A DNA stretch of 14,847 nucleotides from Gammaproteobacteria bacterium RIFCSPLOWO2_02_FULL_56_15 (GTDB taxonomy: Bacteria > Pseudomonadota > Gammaproteobacteria > Eutrophobiales > Eutrophobiaceae), in assembly GCA_001801825.1 (NCBI GenBank), contig MGYR01000174.1:1-14847 (forward strand). Direction: 5' to 3'. The position numbers and the translations under genes were made by a program. Of the stretch, positions 1 to 7,518 are shown piece by piece. Below the pieces are notes generated by a model. It was not told the origin of the DNA. It saw only the letters and a program-made list of their open reading frames with translations, and searched no databases. How positions within the stretch are numbered: position 1 is the stretch's first letter; each line of letters opens with the position of its first letter.

Positions 1-1272
1 CAGGGCAACAGCGGGGACGGTGACCGGTTACTGTATTGCTCTTTTTGCGGCAAGAGCCAGCACGAAGTTCGCAAGCTGATTGCGGGTCCCTCAGTCTTCA
101 TTTGTGATGAATGCGTTGAACTTTGCAACGATATCATCCGTGAAGAGATACAGGATAAATCCGCTGTGGGGGATGGCAAGCGCTTGCCAACCCCGCACGA
201 AATTAAAAAGATCCTGGATGAATACGTGATTGCGCAGGACCTCGCCAAGAAGATCCTGTCCGTTGCGGTATACAACCATTATAAACGGCTTGAGCCGGAC
301 ATGCGGAAATCCGATGTCGAGCTCGCAAAGAGTAACGTCCTGCTTATCGGGCCTACGGGTTGTGGCAAAACTTTGCTGGCCGAAACGCTGGCAAGGCTAT
401 TGAATGTCCCTTTCACCATTGCGGATGCCACAACACTTACCGAAGCAGGATATGTAGGCGAGGATGTTGAGAATATCATCCAGAAATTGCTGCAAAAGTG
501 TGACTACGATGTGGAGAAGGCTCAGACCGGTATCGTCTACATCGATGAAATCGACAAAATCTCCAGAAAATCCGACAATCCGTCCATCACTCGCGACGTT
601 TCCGGCGAGGGAGTTCAGCAAGCCTTGCTCAAACTCATCGAGGGTACCATCGCCTCGGTCCCGCCGCAGGGCGGACGGAAGCATCCACAACAGGAATTTC
701 TGCAAGTCAATACTTCCAACATACTGTTTATCTGCGGTGGGGCTTTTTCCGGTCTGGACAAGATCATACGGGAACGATCCGAGAAAAGCGGGATCGGTTT
801 TTCTGCCGAAGTAAGCAGCAAGAATGATCGCCGGAATCTTAGCGAATTGTTGCAGACTGTTGAGCCGGAGGACTTGATCAAATACGGACTCATCCCGGAG
901 TTTGTAGGTCGCCTGCCTGTGGTTGCAACCCTGGATGAACTCGACGAGCAGCAGTTGGTGAGAATACTCGTTGAACCCAAACATGCCATTACCAAGCAAT
1001 ATTCCAGGTTGTTTGAAATGGAGGGTTGTGAAATCGAATTTCGTGAAGAGGCACTGATCAATGTAGCCCGCAAATCCGTGGAAAGGAAAACCGGCGCCCG
1101 CGGTCTGCGTTCCATACTGGAACATATCCTGCTGGATACGATGTATGATCTTCCTTCACTGGATAACGTTACCAAGGTCGTGATCGATAGTGGTGTCATC
1201 ACCGGGGAGGCCAGACCCCTGATGATCTACAAGGGGATGGAGATTCCCAGGGCGGCCGCTGAATCTGATTAA
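1..1272 (+). CDS. clpX: ATP-dependent Clp protease ATP-binding subunit ClpX (5' end cut by window)
   Basis: ClpX is the AAA+ unfoldase that recognises tagged or damaged cytoplasmic proteins, unfolds them with ATP and threads them into the ClpP peptidase. The frame is open from base 1. Codons 13, 16, 35 and 38 are the four cysteines of the N-terminal zinc-binding domain (YCSFC and ICDEC), so only about two or more residues are missing compared with E. coli. Further motifs are Walker A GPTGCGKT (349-372), pore loop GYVG (448-459), Walker B VYIDEID (around 535-555), the RKH loop GGRKHPQQ, the IGF tripeptide that docks on ClpP (793-801), and sensor-2 GARGLR near 1093. The IGF loop shows that it should work with ClpP, whose gene is expected just upstream. 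A GTG at 166 also opens this frame, but starting there would remove the zinc domain. The stop is TAA at 1270-1272. Identification is near certain. Confidence 0.98.
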   Translation, partial: QGNSGDGDRLLYCSFCGKSQHEVRKLIAGPSVFICDECVELCNDIIREEIQDKSAVGDGKRLPTPHEIKKILDEYVIAQDLAKKILSVAVYNHYKRLEPDMRKSDVELAKSNVLLIGPTGCGKTLLAETLARLLNVPFTIADATTLTEAGYVGEDVENIIQKLLQKCDYDVEKAQTGIVYIDEIDKISRKSDNPSITRDVSGEGVQQALLKLIEGTIASVPPQGGRKHPQQEFLQVNTSNILFICGGAFSGLDKIIRERSEKSGIGFSAEVSSKNDRRNLSELLQTVEPEDLIKYGLIPEFVGRLPVVATLDELDEQQLVRILVEPKHAITKQYSRLFEMEGCEIEFREEALINVARKSVERKTGARGLRSILEHILLDTMYDLPSLDNVTKVVIDSGVITGEARPLMIYKGMEIPRAAAESD

Positions 1273-1375
1273 TCAGCGGCATCGCCTACTCCGCTCCCTG
1301 CCGGCAGGACTGAGAAACTGCGGACAAAGACGCAGCGATGGTCGGTATCCTGGTCTGCCAGATCGTCACGCAATA

Positions 1376-1404
1376 CTTGAAATCAACACAGTCCATCACC
1401 ATAT
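1376..1404 (+). promoter_or_regulatory. Sigma-32-type heat-shock promoter of lon
   Basis: CTTGAAA (1376-1382) is followed after 14 bases by CACCATAT (1397-1404). The RpoH consensus is roughly CTTGAAA, 13-15 bases, CCCCATNT, so only one defined position differs. Initiation would fall near 1411, giving a leader of about 30 bases before the lon start. The E. coli lon gene is a known RpoH target with a similar CCCCATAT -10 element, which supports the call. It rests on motif match and position only. Confidence 0.75.
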
Positions 1405-1440
1405 GGTCGATTATGGCCATCAATTACAGCAGGTATCAAT

Positions 1441-3855
1441 GTGAGCGCTGATTTGCAAAGAACAGTTTTTCCGGTACTGCCGCTGCGGGATGTTGTCGTA
1501 TATCCTCACATGGTAATCCCTCTATTTGTCGGCCGGGAAAAATCCATCAAGGCGCTGGATCAGGCAATGGCCGCTAACAAACAGATCCTGCTGGTGGCGC
1601 AGAAGCGTGCCTCCGAAGATGAACCCGGAGTCGAGGATATCTATGCATTTGGCACACTGGCGAATATCCTGCAGTTGCTCAAACTGCCTGATGGGACAAT
1701 CAAGGTTCTGGTAGAAGGGGTAAAACGCGCCAGGATCACCGAATATATGGAAACCGGTGAGATGTTCACTGCGCATATCGCAATCGTGGAACCGGAAGCG
1801 ACCGAAGACCGGGAATTGGATATCCACCGGCGTTCGATCGTGGGCCAGTTCGAGCAATACGTAAAACTCAACAAGAAAGTACCTCCGGAGATCCTTTCTT
1901 CTCTGAACGGTATCGACGACATCAGCAGGCTGGCGGATGTGATTGCATCGCAGATGGCCGTCAAGATTGAGGAAAAACAGAAGATCCTTGAACTTAGCAA
2001 TATTATCGAAAGGATTGAGTACATCATACTGCTCATGGAATCCGAAATTGACCTGTTGCAGGTGGAAAAACGTATCCGTGGGCGAGTCAAATCGCAGATG
2101 GAAAAAAGCCAGCGCGAGTACTATCTGAACGAACAGATGAAGGCCATTCAGAAAGAGCTCGGTGAACTTGAGGACGTCCCGAATGAGATTGAGGACCTGA
2201 CCCGGAAGATCCAGGAATCGGGAATGCACACGGAGGCTAAAAAGAAAGCCACTTCAGAGTTGAACAAACTGAAGATGATGTCTCCCATGTCCGCAGAGGC
2301 TACCGTGGTACGCAACTATATTGACTGGCTGGTCAATGTTCCATGGAAAAAGCGCAGCAAGATTTCCCGTGATATCAAGAAGGCTGAGCAGGTCCTGGAC
2401 GAGGACCATTATGGTCTGGAAAAGGTCAAGGACCGCATTCTTGAGTACTTGGCTGTCCAGCAGCGTGTGAAGAAAATGAAAGGCCCGATCCTCTGCTTGG
2501 TCGGTCCGCCGGGAGTCGGTAAGACATCGTTGGGGCGTTCAATAGCAAGAGCCACCAACCGGAAATTCGTGCGCATGTCATTGGGCGGTATCCGGGATGA
2601 AGCGGAAATTCGAGGTCATCGCCGGACCTATATTGGGTCTCTGCCAGGCAAGATCCTGCAAAGCATGGCCAAGGTGGGACATAAAAACCCTCTAGTACTC
2701 CTCGATGAAGTGGACAAGATGGCCATGGATTTTCGGGGTGATCCGGCATCCGCTCTACTGGAAGTGCTGGATCCAGAGCAGAATCACACCTTCAATGACC
2801 ATTACCTTGAAGTGGATTACGATCTCTCGGAAGTCATGTTCGTGACCACCGCGAACAGCCTGAATATACCGCCGGCGCTGCTGGATCGAATGGAAGTTAT
2901 CCGCATCTCGGGTTATACGGAAGACGAGAAACTAAAGATTGCCACGCGCTACCTGATTCCGAAGCAACTGGAGCGTCATGGACTGCTGCCCGGAGAGCTA
3001 TTCATCTCCGAAGCGGCGATTCGAGACATCGTGCGCTATTACACCCGTGAGGCCGGCGTCAGAAACCTGGAACGCGACATCGCGAATATCTGCCGAAAGG
3101 TCGTGAAGAAACTCCTGCAACATCCTGAAACCAAAAAAATGCTTATTACACCTCTACGCCTGGAGAAACTGCTGGGTGTCAAACGTTACCGCTACGGACG
3201 GGCGGAGGAAGAGGATCGCATCGGCCAGGTAACCGGTTTGGCATGGACCGAAGTCGGCGGCGATCTTCTGACCATCGAAGCTGCCGTGGTGCCCGGCAAG
3301 GGCACTGCTATACGAACCGGACAGCTCGGAGAAGTCATGCAGGAATCCATCGAAGCCGCAATGACGGTCGTCCGGAGCCGGAGCAAGGTGCTGAATATCG
3401 CTCCGGACTTTTACAAAGAGCATGATTTCCATATTCACGTTCCGGAAGGCGCTACACCCAAGGATGGCCCCAGTGCAGGCGTGGCGATGTGCACGGCGAT
3501 TGTCTCCGCCTTGACAGGTATCCCTGTCAGATCGAATGTCGCGATGACTGGAGAAATAACATTGCGTGGTGAGGTGCTGCCAATCGGTGGTCTGAAGGAG
3601 AAGCTGCTGGCAGCCTTGCGCGGCGGCATAGATACCGTATTGATTCCATTGGAAAACGAGCGTGAACTGGTGGAAATACCGAAGAACATAAAACAAAACC
3701 TGGATATACGCCCGGTCAGGTGGATCGATGAAGTACTGGAAGTTGCGCTGCAGCGCATGCCAGCGCCTGTAGTCGTAGTGAAAGAATCCGGAGAAATTAT
3801 CAAGCAGGAGCAGGCGGTCGAGGCTGAAAAAAAGGATACCATCAGGCCACATTAA
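1441..3855 (+). CDS. lon: ATP-dependent serine protease Lon (endopeptidase La)
   Basis: Lon is the cytoplasmic homo-oligomeric AAA+ protease that degrades misfolded proteins and some short-lived regulators. At 804 residues it is slightly longer than E. coli Lon (784). The N-terminal substrate-binding domain opens with PVLPLRDVVVYPHM. A coiled-coil segment follows (MEKSQREYYLNEQMKAI). The AAA+ module carries Walker A GPPGVGKT at residues 355-362 and Walker B LLDEVD at about 420-425. The protease domain has the Ser-Lys dyad: Ser678 in PKDGPSAG and Lys721 in GGLKEKLL. The start is GTG at 1441, with AGG at 1431-1433 seven bases upstream; the overlapping ATG at 1439 hits TGA at once. The last 20 or so residues are charged and divergent. 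It is transcribed separately from clpX from the heat-shock promoter, with a 168-base gap that holds no other gene. Confidence 0.98.
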   Translation: MSADLQRTVFPVLPLRDVVVYPHMVIPLFVGREKSIKALDQAMAANKQILLVAQKRASEDEPGVEDIYAFGTLANILQLLKLPDGTIKVLVEGVKRARITEYMETGEMFTAHIAIVEPEATEDRELDIHRRSIVGQFEQYVKLNKKVPPEILSSLNGIDDISRLADVIASQMAVKIEEKQKILELSNIIERIEYIILLMESEIDLLQVEKRIRGRVKSQMEKSQREYYLNEQMKAIQKELGELEDVPNEIEDLTRKIQESGMHTEAKKKATSELNKLKMMSPMSAEATVVRNYIDWLVNVPWKKRSKISRDIKKAEQVLDEDHYGLEKVKDRILEYLAVQQRVKKMKGPILCLVGPPGVGKTSLGRSIARATNRKFVRMSLGGIRDEAEIRGHRRTYIGSLPGKILQSMAKVGHKNPLVLLDEVDKMAMDFRGDPASALLEVLDPEQNHTFNDHYLEVDYDLSEVMFVTTANSLNIPPALLDRMEVIRISGYTEDEKLKIATRYLIPKQLERHGLLPGELFISEAAIRDIVRYYTREAGVRNLERDIANICRKVVKKLLQHPETKKMLITPLRLEKLLGVKRYRYGRAEEEDRIGQVTGLAWTEVGGDLLTIEAAVVPGKGTAIRTGQLGEVMQESIEAAMTVVRSRSKVLNIAPDFYKEHDFHIHVPEGATPKDGPSAGVAMCTAIVSALTGIPVRSNVAMTGEITLRGEVLPIGGLKEKLLAALRGGIDTVLIPLENERELVEIPKNIKQNLDIRPVRWIDEVLEVALQRMPAPVVVVKESGEIIKQEQAVEAEKKDTIRPH

Positions 3856-3908
3856 GCGGTCTATCTTGTCGCTAGCCCCAATTATTTTCAAAATAGCCGG
3901 ACTTGACC

Positions 3909-3937
3909 TTGACGGAAAACAGGGCAGTTGATATAAA
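3909..3937 (+). promoter_or_regulatory. Sigma-70-type promoter of hupB
   Basis: TTGACG (3909-3914) and TATAAA (3932-3937) are separated by exactly 17 bases. The TGA just before the -10 box fits an extended -10. The start site would be near 3944, giving a leader of about 84 bases to the hupB ATG. This is the best housekeeping promoter in the window and lies in the 172-base gap after lon. No convincing terminator for lon is visible in that gap, so readthrough from lon is possible. Confidence 0.75.
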
Positions 3938-4027
3938 GCGGTGACTGATGACCAGTCCATCGGGTTTTCGCAGGAAATCCAGTTTCATTTCAACCAGTGG
4001 GGAAACCGTTTAAGGGGAATCGTTATT

Positions 4028-4300
4028 ATGAACAAAGCAGAACTTATTGACGCAGTTGCTGATGCGGCCGATGTCTCAAAGGCTGCCGCTGGCCGTGCAG
4101 TTGATGGTGCTATTGCAGCCATCACCAAGGCCTTGAAAAAGGGAGATACAGTCACACTTGTGGGATTCGGCACATTCTCAGTGCGCAAACGCGGCGCCAG
4201 AAGCGGTCGAAATCCGAGGACCGGCGAAGTAATCAAGATTAAGGCATCCAAGGTCCCGGGTTTCAAGGCTGGGAAAGCCCTCAAGGATGCCGTAAACTAG
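4028..4300 (+). CDS. hupB: DNA-binding protein HU-beta
   Basis: HU is a small, abundant, dimeric nucleoid protein that bends DNA without strict sequence specificity and helps replication, recombination and repair. The 90-residue length is exactly that of the family. MNKAELIDAVA at the start and the arm signature GFGTFSVRKRGARSGRNP with KVPGFKAGKALKDAVN at the end are characteristic. The ATG at 4028 has AAGGGGA upstream at good spacing. The same frame is open from ATG 3941, but that would add 29 residues foreign to HU and run across the leader, so the internal start is chosen. The beta paralogue is called from position: lon-hupB-ppiD is the conserved order around hupB. Thirteen bases separate its stop from the first tRNA and no terminator lies between, so the mRNA probably continues through both tRNAs. 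Confidence 0.96.
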   Translation: MNKAELIDAVADAADVSKAAAGRAVDGAIAAITKALKKGDTVTLVGFGTFSVRKRGARSGRNPRTGEVIKIKASKVPGFKAGKALKDAVN

Positions 4301-4313
4301 CACGCCTCCTAAG

Positions 4314-4389
4314 GGGTGCTTAGCTCAGCTGGGAGAGCGTCGCCCTTACAAGGCGAAAGTCGGGGGTTCGATCCCCTCAGCACCCACCA
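4314..4389 (+). tRNA. tRNA-Val (anticodon UAC)
   Basis: A full cloverleaf of 76 bases with encoded CCA. The acceptor stem GGGTGCT (4314-4320) pairs with AGCACCC (4379-4385). The D arm is GCTC...GAGC, the anticodon stem is TCGCC/GGCGA around loop CTTACAA, and the T loop is TTCGATC. The anticodon TAC reads valine codons, and the sequence is close to the E. coli tRNA-Val(UAC). It lies 13 bases after hupB and 8 bases before the next tRNA. Confidence 0.97.
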
Positions 4390-4397
4390 ACGTCTCC

Positions 4398-4474
4398 GGA
4401 GTGGTAGTTCAGTTGGTTAGAATACCGGCTTGTCACGCCGGGGGTCGCGGGTTCGAGCCCCGTCCACTCCGCCA
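4398..4474 (+). tRNA. tRNA-Asp (anticodon GUC)
   Basis: A 77-base cloverleaf with encoded CCA at 4472-4474. The acceptor stem GGAGTGG pairs with CCACTCC, and the discriminator is G4471. The anticodon stem CCGGC/GCCGG encloses loop TTGTCAC, giving anticodon GTC for aspartate. The body is nearly the E. coli tRNA-Asp sequence. It is followed within 15 bases by an intrinsic terminator that ends the hupB-tRNA unit. Confidence 0.97.
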
Positions 4475-4488
4475 ACAATAGATATTGA

Positions 4489-4519
4489 GGCGTGCCCTTG
4501 CAAGCGCGCCTTTTTTTTT
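4489..4519 (+). terminator. Intrinsic terminator of the hupB-tRNA transcript
   Basis: GGCGTGC (4489-4495) pairs with GCGCGCC (4504-4510) with one G-T pair around an 8-base loop. Nine T residues follow at 4511-4519. It is well placed to end the tRNA-Val/tRNA-Asp transcript and isolate ppiD, whose ATG is 37 bases further on. Confidence 0.88.
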
Positions 4520-4556
4520 GAGAACCGCCAAGTAGGCGATATTCCGGATTGATATC

Positions 4557-6461
4557 ATGTTGCAACTAATCAGAGAAAAAGTGACGGGATGGATTGCAGC
4601 CACCATCATAACCCTGTTGATCATCCCGTTTGCATTCTGGGGGATCAATTATTATTACGATCAGGGTGGTAATGTTACTGCTGCTTCCGTGAATGGCGCT
4701 GAGATCACGCTGCAACAGTTTCAACAGGCCTACCAGAACATCCGCCAGCAGTGGCAGAGCAATGTCGGCGGTAGCGTCCCCGCTGAGCAGGAAGCAGCCT
4801 TGAAGCAGCGGGCAATCGAAGGTCTGGTTGAGCGCGAACTGTTGAACCAGGTGAATACGGATGCCGGGTTACGCGTGAGCAATGGTCAGATCAGCGAAGC
4901 CATCCGAAGCCTCAGTTACTTCCAGGGCACCACCGGATTTGATCGCGATATCTATGAACGCTCCTTGTCGGCTGCGGGTCAGACACCCTCCCGTTTTGAA
5001 AACGAGATGCGCCAGGATATGGTTGCTGCGCAGTTGCAAAATGGGCTCGTGGCGACGGCTTTCGTCACCCGGGCCGAAATCGGCGCCATAGCACGAATGC
5101 TGCAACAGAAAAGGGATATCAGTTATGCCGTGATTTCTTCAGATGCAGCCAAGGATACGATTGAGATCGCAGAAGAGGAGATACTTCGGCACTACGAAGC
5201 GGAGGCACTGCAGTTCATGGAACCTGAGCAGCTCAGGATTGCCTACATCGAACTTGCCCTGCAGGACATTGCCGCGGAAGTAAGCGTGTCAGAAGCGGAA
5301 TTGCTGAGCTATCACGAGGCCAACAAGTCCCGGTATGACCTCGATGAGCAGCGCAAATATCAGGAAATATTCATCAAAATCCCTGCCGAGATCACGGATG
5401 AAGCAAAGGCCGACCTACATGTCCGTGCTGAATCGCTACTGGAGCGCATCCGGGGCGGCGCCACGTTCGATGAATTGGCAAAGGAGCAGGATGCCGCACA
5501 GCCCTGGTTCGAGAAGATTAATATGGATTTCATGACCCGGGGCATTGTGGAACCGGAAGTGGACGAGGTCCTTTTTACACTGGAAGAAGGTGGGACGAGC
5601 GACTTGGTGGAAACCGGAACTGGTATCCAGATAATTCAAGTTCAGGAGATCAAAGGCGGTATATACAATACTTTTGCAGATGTCAGAGACCAGGTGGAGC
5701 AGGATTTTCGCAACGGGCAGGCTGAGACCAGGTATTACGAGCTTGCAGATCAGCTGGTCACACTGGCGTTTGAACATCCGGATACCCTGCAGGTTGCCTC
5801 CGAGGAACTGAAACTGCCCGTCCGGGAAAGCAGTTTCTTCAGTCGCCAGCAGCAGGATTCGGAACTGTTGCGTGACCCCAAAATAATTACAACGAGCTTC
5901 AGCGAAGAGGTACTCCTCGGAGGAAATAACAGCGAGGCGGTGGAACTCTCCGATAACCGGACAGTTGTGTTGCGAGTGATCGATCACAAACCGGAGAGCA
6001 AAAAACCCCTGGATGCAGTCCGTGAGCAGATTGTCACTCGTCTCAAGTATGAGAAATCCCGGGATCTGACCCGGACCAAAGGTGAGGAAATCCTGCAAAA
6101 CTTGCGGGAAAATGTATCCAGAGAGGATATTACAACCCGTTACGGGATCATCTGGAACGACAAAACAGATCTCAGCCGGGATGATACCAACACGGATTTT
6201 TCGATCCTGAGGACGGCGTTCAGTATGGGTAGTCCAGTGGCAGACAAGACACTGATGGGTGGGGCATCACTCTCTTCGGGTGATTACGCAGTGATTATTG
6301 TCAGCGCCGTGAGGGAACCCGAGATCGCTGATGTGGAACAGGCACAGATAGATGCGATCGAAGCTCAGTTGGATCGGCTGTCCGCAACCAATAGTTGGTT
6401 ACAGTATCTGAATGCCCTACATGATACTGCTGATATAGAGATCTACCAGGATAATCTCTAG
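4557..6461 (+). CDS. ppiD: Periplasmic membrane-anchored chaperone PpiD (SurA_N / parvulin family)
   Basis: PpiD is an inner-membrane-anchored periplasmic chaperone that works near the Sec translocon on newly exported proteins. The 634-residue product is close to E. coli PpiD (623). A short cytoplasmic tail is followed by one membrane helix at residues 12-30 (WIAATIITLLIIPFAFWGI). A SurA_N-like domain starts at TAASVNGAEITLQQF (41-55) and runs to about 190. The parvulin-like domain spans about 265-366, ending GTGIQIIQVQEI. The expected catalytic HI motif is replaced by YQEIFI and the usual GGDLG segment is degenerate (NMDFMTRG), so isomerase activity is doubtful, as for E. coli PpiD. The ATG is preceded by a weak GGA 8 bases upstream. 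Order after hupB matches the conserved cluster. It is alone in its transcript and faces fabI tail to tail. Confidence 0.95.
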   Translation: MLQLIREKVTGWIAATIITLLIIPFAFWGINYYYDQGGNVTAASVNGAEITLQQFQQAYQNIRQQWQSNVGGSVPAEQEAALKQRAIEGLVERELLNQVNTDAGLRVSNGQISEAIRSLSYFQGTTGFDRDIYERSLSAAGQTPSRFENEMRQDMVAAQLQNGLVATAFVTRAEIGAIARMLQQKRDISYAVISSDAAKDTIEIAEEEILRHYEAEALQFMEPEQLRIAYIELALQDIAAEVSVSEAELLSYHEANKSRYDLDEQRKYQEIFIKIPAEITDEAKADLHVRAESLLERIRGGATFDELAKEQDAAQPWFEKINMDFMTRGIVEPEVDEVLFTLEEGGTSDLVETGTGIQIIQVQEIKGGIYNTFADVRDQVEQDFRNGQAETRYYELADQLVTLAFEHPDTLQVASEELKLPVRESSFFSRQQQDSELLRDPKIITTSFSEEVLLGGNNSEAVELSDNRTVVLRVIDHKPESKKPLDAVREQIVTRLKYEKSRDLTRTKGEEILQNLRENVSREDITTRYGIIWNDKTDLSRDDTNTDFSILRTAFSMGSPVADKTLMGGASLSSGDYAVIIVSAVREPEIADVEQAQIDAIEAQLDRLSATNSWLQYLNALHDTADIEIYQDNL

Positions 6462-6500
6462 GGAAACTCTGATTAACCCTTGATCTCGTCATGCTGGTGA

Positions 6501-6538
6501 CCGATTCGTCCGGAACGAATCGGGTCGCACGAAGTGCG
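6501..6538. repeat. Two adjacent inverted repeats downstream of ppiD
   Basis: CCGATTCGT (6501-6509) is the exact reverse complement of ACGAATCGG (6515-6523), with the palindrome TCCGGA at the centre. A second small hairpin follows at once: CGCAC-GAA-GTGCG (6526-6538). Neither has a T tract. They directly precede the larger GTAGGGTGGGCA palindrome and may be part of the same repetitive insertion or a rho-independent folding barrier between the convergent ppiD and fabI transcripts. Confidence 0.6.
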
Positions 6539-6549
6539 CCCGCAGCTTC

Positions 6550-6623
6550 GTAGGGTGGGCACGTCTTCGGTGCCCACGCGGCAGAGCCGAAACAGCGTGG
6601 GCAGCAACAGCTGCCCACCCTAC
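6550..6623. repeat. GTAGGGTGGGCA-type compound palindromic repeat element
   Basis: The outer arms GTAGGGTGGGCAC (6550-6562) and GCCCACCCTAC (6613-6623) are complementary. Inside them, TGCCCACGC (6571-6579) is complementary to GCGTGGGCA (6595-6603). The first outer arm can also pair with the first inner arm (GGGCAC with GTGCCC), so the single strand can form alternative hairpins. Palindromes with the same GTAGGGTGGGCA arms are, to my recollection, dispersed repeats in many proteobacterial genomes and resemble REP/MITE-type elements. No transposase lies in the window. Whether this copy is one of many in the genome cannot be seen here. Confidence 0.75.
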
Positions 6624-6639
6624 CAGGCTCTAGGTGGGG

Positions 6640-6694
6640 ATTGGTTGTTGGTCAATACTCATTCGACTCACATCGAATGAGACAACCGACCAAT
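6640..6694. repeat. Inverted repeat at the fabI 3' end, possible transcription barrier
   Basis: CTCATTCGA (6658-6666) and TCGAATGAG (6673-6681) form a perfect 9-base stem with a 6-base loop. Outer bases TTGGTC (6648-6653) and GACCAA (6688-6693) are also complementary, with slight offset. It ends 3 bases from the fabI stop and lies between convergent genes, so it may terminate or stabilise either mRNA. No T tract follows on either strand, so a classic intrinsic terminator is not supported. Confidence 0.5.
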
Positions 6695-6696
6695 GA

Positions 6697-7473
6697 CTAT
6701 ACCGCACCCACGGAATTGTAGCCGCAGTCCACATAGGTTATCTCACCGGTGATGGCTGAAGCATAATCCGAGCAAAGAAACGCAGCCACATTTCCCACCT
6801 CCTCAATCGTGACATTGCGCCGCAGGGGCGAAGTCAGTTCCACATGTTTCAGGAAATCCTTGAGGCCTTTGATGCCTGATGCCGCCAGGGTGCGAATCGG
6901 TCCTGCCGAGATTGCGTTCACCCGGATACCTTCAGGCCCCAGGCTGGACGCCATATAGCGAACATTGGCCTCCAGGCTGGCCTTGGCCACTCCCATGACA
7001 TTGTAGTTGGGCATGGCCCGGACCGCGCCGATATAGCTCATGGTAAGCATCGCGCCCTTGCGCCCCTGCATCAAGGGCCGGGCGGCATCCGCCAGGGCGG
7101 TAAAACTGTAGGAACTGATCTCGTGGGCCAGCAGGAAACCCGCCCGGGTTACATTCTCCAGGTATTCTCCTTCCAGTTCCTCGCGGCGTGCATAGGCAAC
7201 CGAATGGATCAGGATATCCAGGTGATCCCAGTAATCGTCCAGGTGTTCAAACACTGCCTGGATCTCGGTGTCACGGGCCACATCGCAGGGGAGGGTTATT
7301 TCGGAGCCGAGCTCCGCGGCATATTTTTCAACGCGATCCCGCAACCTGTCGTTCTGATAGGTGAAGGCAAGTTCGGCGCCCTCACGCCGCATGGCCTGTG
7401 CGATGCCCCAGGCGATGGAGCGGTCACTAGCCACACCAATGATCAATGCTCGTTTGCCCTCAAGTAGACCCAT
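6697..7473 (-). CDS. fabI: Enoyl-[acyl-carrier-protein] reductase [NADH] FabI
   Basis: FabI reduces the trans-2 double bond of enoyl-ACP with NADH, the last step of each fatty-acid elongation cycle in the cytoplasm. The 258-residue product begins MGLLEGKRALIIGVAS, the altered Rossmann glycine motif typical of FabI. The catalytic set Tyr147, Tyr157 and Lys164 lies in SYIGAVRAMPNYNVMGVAKAS (146-166), with the usual Y-x9-Y-x6-K spacing. ISAGPIRTLAASGIK and the C-terminal GEITYVDCG match the family. The ATG at 7473 has GGAG about 8 bases upstream and a TATAAT box beyond it. The same frame stays open upstream to 7677, but the extra 68 residues carry the promoter and a foreign zinc motif and are not FabI. 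Residue 93 is Ala where E. coli has Gly. It is convergent with ppiD. Confidence 0.95.
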   Translation of the reverse strand: MGLLEGKRALIIGVASDRSIAWGIAQAMRREGAELAFTYQNDRLRDRVEKYAAELGSEITLPCDVARDTEIQAVFEHLDDYWDHLDILIHSVAYARREELEGEYLENVTRAGFLLAHEISSYSFTALADAARPLMQGRKGAMLTMSYIGAVRAMPNYNVMGVAKASLEANVRYMASSLGPEGIRVNAISAGPIRTLAASGIKGLKDFLKHVELTSPLRRNVTIEEVGNVAAFLCSDYASAITGEITYVDCGYNSVGAV

Positions 7474-7518
7474 AGTTTGCTCCGTAATTAAAGTAGCACC
7501 CGCAGGTTCGAAGTACGG

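Noticed and set aside
397..1125. Long open frame on the minus strand inside clpX
   Set aside because: It is antisense to a clear ClpX reading frame and has no recognisable motif; similar antisense frames occur over lon (1522-2229, 3154-3960) and ppiD (5436-6098) for the same reason.
1299..1308. CTGCCGGCAG palindrome after clpX as a terminator
   Set aside because: The stem is only 5 bases with no loop and no T tract.
3941..4027. N-terminal extension of HU from ATG 3941
   Set aside because: It adds 29 residues unknown in HU, and the internal ATG 4028 has AAGGGGA in place and gives exactly 90 residues.
4518..4545. TTGAGA with TATTCC as a ppiD promoter
   Set aside because: The -10 box matches at only 3 of 6 positions and the -35 overlaps the terminator T tract; too weak to list.
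6462..6480. GGGAAACTCTGATTAA after ppiD as an insertion-sequence end
   Set aside because: It vaguely recalls some IS terminal repeats, but there is no matching second end, target duplication or transposase in the window.
6301..6618. Minus-strand open frame across the ppiD end and the palindromic spacer
   Set aside because: It overlaps ppiD antisense and is made largely of repeat sequence; no domain.
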